Assembly (NCBI GenBank): GCA_028571305.1
Contig: JAOXNS010499787.1
Span: 1 to 20,430 of the forward strand
DNA: 20,430 nucleotides
Direction: 5' to 3'
DNA from: Magicicada cassinii
Taxonomy: Eukaryota > Arthropoda > Insecta > Hemiptera > Cicadidae
Each line of letters begins with the position of its first letter. The stretch's first letter is position 1. Under the pieces are notes generated by a model that was given only the letters and a program-made list of their open reading frames with translations, did not search any database and had not been told where the DNA came from. Made by a program: the position numbers and the translations under genes. Below, in pieces: positions 8,794-18,596 of the stretch.

Positions 8794-9060
8794 ATGGACG
8801 ATATCAATATAAAAGAACAGCGGAGAAACTACTGCATAACACTCATCAAAGATAAACGCATAGAGAAAGAATACAGTAACTTTGCGTTTGACCTGGAAGT
8901 CAACGTTACCATGCAGTATGTAATAACTACATTAGCAAAAATAAAACAAATGAAAGCTGATGAGAATAACTCCATAGTAACAGAAATGATTTTGTCTCTC
9001 GGTGAAATCGAAATCTAAGTGATGTTAACAATATTTACACAAACAGGGCAATCCTGAAAC
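8794..9060 (+). mobile_element. Probable decayed LINE reverse transcriptase, N-terminal part
   Basis: From about 8850 the plus-strand frame gives a peptide ending in LAKIKQMKADENNSIVTEM and ILSLGEIEI. This is the arrangement expected near the start of a LINE reverse transcriptase (the K-K-M-K-x-x-K-A-x-G-x-D-x-I-x-x-E-M-I-x-A-L-x-x-F pattern). After the stop at 9016, a shifted frame reads SDVNNIYTNRAILK, which fits the next conserved block (the I-N-x-I-Y-x-T-G-x-I-P pattern). The usual APGPD core is not preserved, and downstream blocks cannot be followed. The resemblance is moderate. The upstream lysine-rich frame (8637-8855) may be the preceding linker of the same element. Confidence 0.5.
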
Positions 9061-9792
9061 TGGCTACACGATTGAAAAAGTGCAGTATATCTCCCTATAC
9101 ATAAAAGTATTTAAAGATCATTGTGACAGATTAATCTTATTTTTCACCTGCTAGTAAAGTCGCTAGGGAGTTACAAGAATTTCCTAAGAGTTGTTTTAGG
9201 GAACTAAAGTATAACTATTACTCCAAATTCAATCTAAGGCAGTGGCGATAGTTAAGTTAATGAAACGAACTGCCAAAATTCCAATCTAATCTTGTTCGTC
9301 TCTTGTCGGTTACAGTACGAGTTTTCGAACAGGTACCACCGATTATAACGATTCACAACAAAAATGTTATAACTTCGTTACAGTTAACATTTTCGTGAGC
9401 GTTAAAGATACTGCCGACTTCTACGTGATGTCAAGAAAATAAAGAATTTCTATCTGATTGTCAAAGTTATCTAAAGATAAAGTTAGAAGGTAGGCGTACA
9501 CCGAAAGGTCAGTAACACTATACAAGCTTCTCATGATCATAACCTCACTAAAGACTTCGTCTGAAATATAATAATATTAGGCCTAATATTGTCTCAAAAC
9601 CAACGGGACCATGGACCCTGCCAGATAACATATTTTTACACAGTATGTAGGCTATAACTTAATCAAATACAAAAATCTCAGTACCTCACATACTCAAATA
9701 AACCTTGTTGTTATTGGTCAAAATAATCAATAATCAGAACTGTTACGATAAAACCCCTGGATTTTGTTGCCCATGACGTGTTCGTTGATTAA
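9061..9792. other. AT-rich DNA, no gene seen
   Basis: This may contain further decayed LINE sequence at its left edge. A perfect 18-base palindrome, AATATTAGGCCTAATATT, lies at 9573-9590 and contains the octamer TAGGCCTA. I see no RNA gene. Confidence 0.45.
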
Positions 9793-9956
9793 CTAATTAT
9801 AAATATATCACTACTGACTCGGATCATTAATTTTTTATTGGTGAATAAAGCTTGTAACAAGCGAAAACTGGTTCAGGCTATAATGTAAAAGTCTTAACAT
9901 TTTTTATCAATAAAAAAATTAGTGATCCGAGTCAGTAGTGATATATTTATGATTAG
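9793..9956. mobile_element. Foldback MITE-like element with about 48-bp inverted repeats
   Basis: The left arm (9793-9840) and right arm (9908-9956) are inverted copies that differ at two substitutions and one single-base length change in the A/T run. They enclose about 67 bp of unrelated sequence that contains a small GCTTGT/ACAAGC stem. The high arm identity indicates a fairly young element or conversion between arms. The outermost bases are CTAAT/ATTAG. The flanks (GATTAA on the left, ATACAA on the right) show no clear target-site duplication, so the superfamily is undetermined. It has no coding capacity. Confidence 0.8.
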
Positions 9957-12900
9957 ATACAACCCCCTTCTAATCTCAAAGTTAATTAAAATCAATATAA
10001 ATTAAAAAATGTTAATGTTAAAATGTTTTCATGTGTGTTATATTTTCATGACAAATTGGAACATCTGCTTCAGGTCATAGACTCGAATTATTAAACACGA
10101 CAAGCTACTTAGTTCTAAACAATGTCTCTGTTTGACGAGATAGGTTAACATGAAGAAATCTATCACCTTATCGAGTTAATTCCGATTACTTTTAATTATT
10201 ATTTACTCAAAAATGCTGCATTTAATAAAATACACGAATACTTCTAAAAAAAAACTCTACTTGCCTAAAAATCAGTAACGATTGATAACTCTTTCACAGC
10301 GTAAATCTAGAATGAGGAAATATTGCATGTTTTATAACGGGAACGTTCTCTCATATTCTGTGGAAACAGCAGAGTCGATCATGATAATGAGGGGTGAAAT
10401 CACGCAAAGAAGAAGATTCAAGAAAAATCTGTTAGCCTATTAGTGTTCCGAAATAGATTATCCATGCGGGATGAAGGAGGATGCGTTCCTCCCATGCGGG
10501 ATAAACCGTTCAAATGACATGTAGATATAACAATCTCCGAACTTACAATTTGAAAATTCAATGCCACTACAGAATGACGGCAAATGTTCCTGTTCAATGA
10601 CGATTAGATTTTCCTACGATATATTCCGATTTTCCAACAAGCTCCAATTTACGTACAGGTAGAAATGCTTAACTACTTGATCTATAAATTCTGAACTTCA
10701 AACAAAATAAAAGTCCGCGTTTGTCTAACAGGTATGCTATGGTTGTACATTTCGGGGGCAAATAAAAAGAGAAAACGTTTTTAACAGTAAGTCCGCATGA
10801 AGAAAGGAAAAGAAAAACGTGTGAACTACTGATAAGTGTGAACAGAGACCTCACAGAAATCAGCTGTCTTCAACAAAATATAATAAACAACCTAAGTTAG
10901 GGAACAAAACTGATTACTTTGTGCTGTCTATAGCCTACTGGTCTATGCAGGTGGGTTATGAGAGAAAATTTATCCAACTTAAAAAAAAAAAGGTAAACAT
11001 TGAAAACTTTCTGGAATGAAAAGATTTGGAGTGAGACATGGTGCAAATGTTTAAATACTTTAAAATTTCAGGTTAAAATACCTCTTTTGTGTTTTATTTA
11101 TTCAAAAAAATCTATAAAAAAGCAACAAAAATAGTAAACAAAAAAACTGAAGTGACAGTCGGATCAATTCACTGCTGACCTAAATACATAATTCTTGGAA
11201 ACGTAGGTTAATCCACACATAAAAAATAATAAATGCAATGACTTTATATGTCTGCGGATGAGGAAATAAAGAAAGACATCCTTCATTTGAATAAGCTGTT
11301 ATTCTGTCTCATACTGTTACCGCATTACTTACTGATAACTCAGTCAAATTTCAAAGAACTGAACAACCTTTTACGTTATTATGGAGGATATAGAAGAATG
11401 TGGAAGAATTTTACAGAGGGGAGAATTTTTGATCGTAACTCTACTGTTTAGAAGAAGACGGTACAAGAAGAGATGACATATTTGCTGCAGTAAGGGTGTC
11501 GATGAGGCCGATCAATTGAAGACAGACAAAAGAGGCAGCTCTCTAAAATACATCAGCAGAAACAGTAAGCCCTTGCAGAGAACTGAAGTCTCTTCTTCAT
11601 GTTTTCTTATATCAGAAGAACACAATTTTACGCTCAGAAAAAATGACCTAACACATCCAAATACGACGACATATGTGAAGATATGTTAGCATAAGTTAGC
11701 AAATTATGGTAGAAACTGTCAAAGCAAATTATGGAGAATACCCCAGCAGAATATAGCCTAGAAACATTTCGGAATGATGAATTGTGATACTGGATCAGGT
11801 ATTAGCACCTAAACTGATTAAGTCGATCAGGTTAGTGATAATGATGAAGAACAACTTCTTTCTATGCCCAGGGTTTAATACCTTCCGGCTTCCGGAATCT
11901 GAATAATGAACAATGCCTTGTTCATCGTCTGATCTGATTATAAATCTGGAGAAGTCGCTCAGGAATCCAAAACCAACGTTTCAAAGGAATTTTGCACAAT
12001 CGCTCAACTCAACAAAGGAGTGAATGTAAATCTAGCAGTCATGGTACGGGATGATCGAACGTTAATGACTGCAGAAACTATTCTTACCTAGGCAACTGAA
12101 GTTCACAGCTGTCAGGCTGCTGTACCAGCGGTATGGGTTTTTATCCCAGTGGAAATTCTATTCGGTCTTCCTCCAGACAACGCGATTTAGATCTACGAGG
12201 GTAAGTACTCTATCCTAGTAAAGCTCTTTACTTACGTATTCTAAATGGTTTCCACAACAGACCTGTGAGTAATCACGATAGGCAAACAGATTCACATCGA
12301 AGGAACCTTTCTGTTTTGAAAAACATTTCAGTCGTGCGGAGGAACCTAGCACATTCCGGACATGACTGATAGGACACTGATTCTATGACGTTTTCCAACC
12401 GCATACCAAACACAGATGATTATGAGCAGTGCGCTACTCAAACGACGTTTTTAGGAAATGTTTTGTAAACTATTCATGTAATCGGAAAAAACAATTCGTA
12501 CTGTACTGACATGTCTCGAACTGTCAACGTGCACGAAGGCAAACAAAAAGTACGATTAAACTGACTCACGCAAATAATCGATGTACTGAATCATAAATGT
12601 CATTAGGTGAATCACAGGCGGTGAATTGTGCCATTATTATGGGGTCAACAACGGTTAGTCATTTGCTTACTGATTCTGTATAGTGAACACAATCACTCGA
12701 TCCTTATCCTCATGCCGGCTATAAACTGTACCACTGCGGGTGTAAACATTTAGATGTCAAAGTATAAATATGAGTCACAAGAGAAAGACGTCGAAGAGAC
12801 AACAGTGTTCATTTCTGTTTCACTTTTCTTAAGTTTACTTAAAAAACTGTAGAATTACTCGATTCGAAATGAGCTTTACCAATGAGCCTTTGAGCTAAAT

Positions 12901-13054
12901 AACTCAAAAGGTTTTGATAATTATTTCTTTAAAGTCTTTGAAACAATTTAGTCCATAGAAAAACCATTTGTATAGGTAGGATGGAAACAAAACGTTTTGT
13001 ATATAATGAAGGCAAAAAGAAATGTATTTCGTTTGTCTTCACATGTGGCCAATG
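9957..13054. other. Long AT-rich stretch, no gene identified
   Basis: About 3 kb without a supported gene. The plus-strand frame at 11248-11451 (67 codons) and the minus-strand frame at 10669-10854 have no recognisable family. At 10462-10502 there is a small repeat-plus-hairpin structure, listed separately. A tRNA-promoter-like B box near 12136 is too weak to call a SINE. I cannot exclude strongly decayed transposon sequence at 11.4-12.4 kb. Confidence 0.45.
10462..10502. repeat. Direct repeat CCATGCGGGAT flanking a small hairpin
   Basis: CCATGCGGGAT occurs at 10462-10472 and again at 10492-10502. Between and overlapping them, GGAGGA (10476-10481) and TCCTCC (10487-10492) can pair across a 5-base loop. 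It may be a target-site-like duplication around a tiny insertion, or a local tandem duplication. Confidence 0.7.
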
Positions 13055-13078
13055 ACACACACACACACACACACACAC
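13055..13078. repeat. (AC)12 microsatellite
   Basis: There are twelve uninterrupted AC units. It lies about 40 bp upstream of the first recognisable LINE reverse-transcriptase residues. Confidence 0.95.
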
Positions 13079-13118
13079 CGCTGAATACTGAAATTTACAG
13101 TCAGGAAGAAAATTAAGA

Positions 13119-13777
13119 TGGGGGCTTAAAATTAAGAAATTACAATGGCGCTTACCTTAAAGATTAATACAAATAAGACTCAATATGTTGTCGTTGGCAA
13201 CACATGCACAGATATATTGTCCGAACGGGGAAATGTGAAAGGAGTGAATTCATACTTTGGTATGACCCTTGGTACAGTGGGTACAAAAGACGGTACAAGT
13301 GCAGCAGAAATACAAAATCGTATAAGACAAGGAAAAAAAGTGACGAGACAGTTACACTCCACTTTATCGTCATCTAAGACCGCAAACAAAAATCAAAATA
13401 TATAAGACAATAGTGGAAAGTAACATATGGGGTAGAAGTGTGGGAAACAACAGAACATACGAGAAAAAAGATTACATGCCACGGAAATGGAATACTGGAG
13501 AAGGTGCTGTAGGCTTAGGCTACATTACAAAATAGAATTAAAAATGAAGAAATAAGAAAAAGAATGAATATATGTACCCATATAAATGACACAATTGATG
13601 CTACAAGATTAAGATGGTACGGGCATGTGTGTCCTATGGGGAATGGACTCTATGCCAAAGAAATTACTAGAATGGACTCTTCCTGAAAGAAGAAACAGAG
13701 GGAGGCCACGAAAGACTTGGGCAGCAGGTATAATGAATGCAATGGCATATCTAAACGATTATAATTGGAAAGTCTGA
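13119..13777 (+). mobile_element. Decayed LINE fragment, reverse transcriptase C-terminal part
   Basis: This is the best-preserved retrotransposon piece in the window. WGLKIK (13119-13136) is followed in another frame by INTNKTQYVVVG, then ERGNVKGVNSYFGMTLGTVG, then AAEIQNRIRQGKKVTRQLHS (all within 13145-13405). Further frames give KIKIYKTIVES, TYGVEVWETTEHTRKK, LHATEMEYWRRCCRL, and RKRMNICTHINDTIDATRL with RWYGHVCPMG. The last part, open from 13652 to the stop at 13775-13777, gives MPKKLLEWTLPERRNRG and RPRKTW, the signature that closes this reverse-transcriptase type. About five frame changes are needed along 660 bp, so the copy is dead. The endonuclease and catalytic RT core are absent, consistent with 5' truncation. 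The family is APE-type, RTE-like as a guess. Confidence 0.9.
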
Positions 13778-14869
13778 AGTTAGGATACGAAAAACGACTT
13801 TAAACATTGTTCTAAATCCCGCATATCTATATAAAAGAAAAATTAAGATAACGCCAATGTTCACCCGTGCTTAGTCGGCAGGATGTGTCAATGACCTGAT
13901 TTTTATCAAAAGGAGAGAACATCGTTCAAATTATTCATACGTCACTTTCTAATCCCGTGACTCAGTACTGGATCGTTGCAGTCTACGTATGATAAGTGAA
14001 CAAAAGTGTTTAAAACCTGATGATTACGTTAGTCAAGAGAATGGATGTGAAATGTGATTGGGTTTGACAAGAAGTTTCCTGAATATAGCCACTCTGACAG
14101 ATTCAATGTTCTGTAATATCGAATAATATAATTTTTACCAATATAAATTTAAAACGACTGTACAAATGGAAAAGGCTCTTAAAAAAGGAAGAAAACAATG
14201 AAAAAATACTTCATAAAAATCGACGGATGAACACCCATAAAAACGTAAGAACATGGGCGCAAACAACTTTAAAATTTAATTAAAGTGGGGGACATTTTAA
14301 AACCCAATAATGTCAGTTATCAGGGTAACGGCTTACTCGATTTTTATTAACCTGTGTGATATTGTATAATCCAAACCGTTTACGGCAATTCGTTATCTAA
14401 AATCTCTCATTTGTTTTCTCTTATACAGTACTATCTGATAAACTCATCTGTAAGAAATTGACAAATTTAGCCCATAAAAAAATTAACAAGTAGACGATAA
14501 AATGAGTTATTGCAAATTTGTAAAACAAAATCTGCCTCAGAAATAATGGGAATAGATATTTTCAGCAACAAAAAACAGATGCCACTTTATGTAATAAGAC
14601 CGAGAATTAAAAGAAATGTTTTCTGAGCCGAATTACACGAGAAATGAACACAAGACAGGCAGTTTCATTAACAATATCAACTGAAAGAATATCGTATGCA
14701 CGAAAGCTGGCGAATCTGTACATTTAAGGAGTTATAACCTAACACGTTCAAAAGAATTATTAAAGAAAATATAAGAAAGGAACAAGATGAACGATGACCA
14801 CAGACGCGAAGAATGTTCTCATGACGTGAACGCGTTATGCAGCATTATACTGTGTAATTAGACTTCATC
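13778..14869. other. AT-rich DNA, no gene seen
   Basis: The left edge may be the 3' untranslated part of the adjacent LINE, but no poly-A tail or tandem tail marks its end. No RNA gene or conserved frame was recognised. Confidence 0.45.
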
Positions 14870-15065
14870 CTACAGTTTGCTCAACTCGCCCGGCGTCACG
14901 ATGACGATCCCCCTTTCGTGGAAATCGCAGCATTCCGCCGACATCGATAATTTCCACAGGACTAACGGCCGAAACCGGAATTTCCACTTCTAGATACGGA
15001 AACGCCAAACGAACAATGCAGTACGCCTATTATTAAGTTTACGTTCCGAATCACTGAAAGGCTGA
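14870..15065. other. CpG-rich patch with open frames on both strands
   Basis: G+C and CpG rise sharply here. The minus strand is open for about 53 codons from the TAG near 15031 to a stop near 14870, with peptide segments such as YLEVEIPVSAVSPVEIIDV and GGMLRFPRKGDRHRDAGRV. The plus strand is open for about 39 codons over part of the same interval. Neither resembles a protein I know, and start codons and splice sites are not convincing. It could be an exon, a promoter-proximal segment, or a GC-rich repeat fragment. Confidence 0.25.
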
Positions 15066-17173
15066 CTATGTATCTGAAGGACAGCTTCTAAGAAAACAGC
15101 GCAAAGAGCAACGTTCTTTTACTGCTTAAAAATATAATGTAAAACAAAAAAACTTTATAGGAAACGTTAGATTAATATATATTCTAAAAATAATATTGAA
15201 TTACACAAACTTATTAAGGATTGAAACAAAATATTTCGTTACAACTTCGAATATCGAATATTTTGTTGTGATATGCTGGCAAACTAATTAACAAAGACGT
15301 GTATCGCAAATATAACATATATATATTATAAGCCAATTGCAAATAACACGTAACTGGATACAAGGCGTTAGGCTGTAAATGTCCGGAAACGTCGGGAATC
15401 GGGCGACAGGCGTCGGTCTCACAAATACGGTACAGGCGCCCCGACTACACACCCACACGCACTCTATAAACATGTGGCCTAAACACAACACACGCAGTTA
15501 AATGGAGTGCTACTGCTAACCTCTCTCGTTGCGAGTTCCTCTCTGAAACGCTACAAAAAATTATAATAAATCATAATTACTTAGTTTACTTATTAATTAC
15601 GTGTAAATCTGACTTGGCTTCGTATGTTACAAGTGTTTTTGTGATACGCGCATCAGACCTGCCTTAACCGATAACTTTTTGTGGCATCAACTATTGAAGC
15701 AGTCCTGACCCAATGGGTTTACCCTTCTTTCAACGCAGTTCTTAAGACAAAAATTAAAAATATATTTGATTTCTAAATTTTATCCTGAGGGAATCAAATC
15801 TATTATAAAAGACGTCTACCAAATTCTACGTTTTTCGTAAAAGTTTTAAAGTACCGCACGTTTGGCAAGAGTAAATCGTATAACTTATCAAACTGTGAGT
15901 TGGGGTGAAATAAATATGGAATAGACGTGTCCTTTACATCGCTGTTGGTCATGTCCATATTAGTTGTGTGTCCCCGAAAACGACTGTGCCCATAATGACA
16001 CATAACAAGTAGGTAGGTATATACACACGAATTTGTAAATAACAATCAACAACCTGGTGACATAATTTGATTTGATTCGCAAATTAGATTTTTTTAGGAT
16101 AAAAAAATGGTGAAGCAGAAAAATCAAAGGAAGAACAAATGCTGTATCATTTTTTACTTCTTGGCGAAAATTAAGTGAAGCTAGATCAACAGGTCCAAAC
16201 CCTGTTGTGCACCGGACTAGGTTATATTTTCACTAGAAGTTTAATTTTACACAAATTTCTTCCACAAAACTAAGTTTTCACAAGACAATAAAAGAGTCTT
16301 CATAAAATATTCTGCAATAATTTACTTTGAGGTTTGTTGCCTAGTATTGGACACAAATGAACAAATGATTCCTGGTTTCATCACAATAATTTTTGTTGTC
16401 TGTTTATAGTAACTGATATTAACTTCAAAAATAACAAAAACGAACTGACTCTGCTGTCCCTCGTTTTGTTTCTATTCAATAAGAATAAACATTGAGAAAA
16501 TTTCCCCAACCAAATATTTGTTTGTCGCCACCATACAATTATGACGAACTGGATGGAATTAATCACTGTAGTGCCGGCCAAGGTCTACAGACATATAAAC
16601 ACACAGATGTCGCACATACACAGTATACTCATAAGACTGTTAACATCGCCAAAATACCGACTTATTTGTCTATCCTTTCTTAATCGAAGTAAATATGTAC
16701 ATAACTTATAAGCACATATTATATTCCATAGCTTTGGAATATCTTTTAGGAAATCTTTTCAATTTTATCCTCTTGCACTAAGCAGTAACAATAATTACCA
16801 CTTCGTTATTGACAACAATTAAAGTTGTGGTTTACAGATCTCCTGAATTTGAATTTGGTACAAAATGTATTTACTGGCTTTCAAGGTTACAGTCCGAAAC
16901 GTTTTACTTAAAACACATCTGAAAGACAAAAAATCTTATTTAGTTATAACTGAATTTATACCACATATGATCTTTATTCGCTGTTGATGAAACACAAAAT
17001 TACTTGAAGACTAATAACATATAAAATCGTTTATTTCACTTAAAACACTTTAATCCCCAATGTTATTTTCGAGGGGCTTTTCTCGCTGTCAACACACTTG
17101 CAAGAGTGTACAACCATTTCGAATTTTACAGAGCCGACAGAAGGTAGGGGATAGCTGTTATTATCCTAAAATT
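15066..17173. other. AT-rich DNA, no gene identified
   Basis: A small GC-richer island at about 15370-15480 carries part of an unrecognised minus-strand frame. Minus-strand frames at 15803-16045 and 16381-16581 match nothing I know. No RNA gene or transposon end was found. Confidence 0.45.
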
Positions 17174-17220
17174 ACATTACAGTAAAGTACATTACACAGT
17201 GAAGTACATTACAGTAAACA
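17174..17220. repeat. Short tandem repeat, about 15-17-bp unit
   Basis: There are three imperfect units built on ACATTACAGTAAAGT: 17174-17188, 17189-17205 (with a two-base insertion) and 17206-17220. ACTGTAA follows and can pair back with TTACAGT of the last unit. Confidence 0.75.
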
Positions 17221-18487
17221 CTGTAAGAAGTCTAGTAGCTCAATATTTTCCCTTCCATTGAGAGATTCGTGATGTCTCTTAAAACTGAAGAGGAACGAGA
17301 AATATTATGAGGGTGGGAATAATTATGATAGTGGGAATTATTGGAACCTAAACAGGATACGATCGATATCATTGCAGACAACATCATCCTGTAACCACTG
17401 AAAACCACAGAGATTTTGAGACGCAGACGATGAATATTTTAAACACATCTGAATAAAAACAAAATAAATAAAAAATTCTGGGACTAAGTCACTTTCTTAT
17501 CGTTAGAATTAGTGAAGTCCCTTTATACTATAACTACATGCATTAATTATTTTCTCCGAAAGTGCATTTTCTCTGATTCAAGATTTCTGGTATTATTCCT
17601 ACGGAGAGCATAAGAATGACTACGATTTGTTGCTTGATGAGTAAAATATTACAAAATTTTCAAATTGTTTTTAATAAATGAGGCATCATTAAACTTGTAC
17701 CACCTCTTCAATGAGATACTTGTTTCTTACAAAGTTCTTTTTCACAATGAACGTTTCTAATTATATTTTTGGTAAACGTCGGATTGTATGTAACATACTG
17801 AAGACTGCGATTATCCAAAGAATAAAAAAAAAAAACGGGGCAGTGATAAAGTGGCCTGCATCTTCCTTATTTAGCGTGATTAAAAAAAAAACAAAAAAAA
17901 ACAAAAAAATATTAAATACGTTTATAGACTATAACAGAACCCACTACATTATGTTATATCAACATAAAAATTATATATAACTTACACCTATTATTAAACT
18001 ATTATTCAATCAGAATCTTAACAAAACGGAACCTAAATTATAAATTTGTCATTACACTGACAATATCAGGTGGGAACGTCACCCCCACTAGACTTTAATA
18101 TCCGGAAAAAATTGGCCGCACGAAGAAACTGTTCGACTAATATCAAGGATATAGCCTGTGTGCCAAAGTATTGCTGTGAGAAAAGAGAAGAGAAAGGAGA
18201 GATCGAGAGAGAGAAAAATTATGTGGCATGGTAGATAAATTTGTTGTAATCAATTATCTGGGAGAAAATGTGAAAAACGCTAAAAGAAATACAGTCAACA
18301 ACATACCTACAGATGAGTAGCAAAGAGACCATACGAGATGGAATGGGCTGAAACAAATGGGCGGGAAATATCTTTAGAGAGTGTGTGCTGAAATATCCTC
18401 TTTAAAATTAATATTAGAAAGAGCGGCGGAAACAATTCAAACGAGAATTAACCAAAAATTTTCAACATCATTAGTCAGAATGGGATA
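17221..18487. other. AT-rich DNA with purine-rich and A-rich tracts
   Basis: This stretch includes an A-rich tract at about 17881-17911 and a GA-rich tract at about 18178-18216. An 89-codon frame at 17711-17980 is lysine- and asparagine-rich because of the A tracts, and I do not regard it as a gene. Nothing else is identifiable. Confidence 0.45.
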
Positions 18488-18596
18488 AAAGTGGATCTAT
18501 AATCACTTGAGATTTTTAAAAAGATTTACTTCAGATGTACTTAAAAAGAATTCAGAAACCTAAAGTGGGTCTATAACCACCGAGATTCTTTAAAAG
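18488..18596. repeat. Local direct repeat, 74-bp offset
   Basis: The 35-36-bp unit beginning AAAGTGGATCTATAATCACT (18488-18523) recurs, with a few substitutions and one single-base length change, as AAAGTGGGTCTATAACCACC and following (18562-18596). The sequence between the copies is not obviously repeated. This looks like an old segmental tandem duplication or two ends of a small unidentified insertion. Confidence 0.75.

Noticed and set aside
11248-11451. 67-codon plus-strand frame containing an RYYGGYRRMW-like stretch
   Set aside because: No motif I can tie to a transposase or other family, and flanking frames do not extend it.
12090-12160. Possible tRNA-derived SINE head (B-box-like GGTTTTTATCC at 12136-12146)
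   Set aside because: It matches the GGTTCGAATCC-type B box at only 8 of 11 positions, and no convincing A box or cloverleaf precedes it.
17711-17980. 89-codon plus-strand open frame
   Set aside because: It is kept open by A-rich tracts, giving Lys/Asn-rich low-complexity sequence with no recognisable domain.
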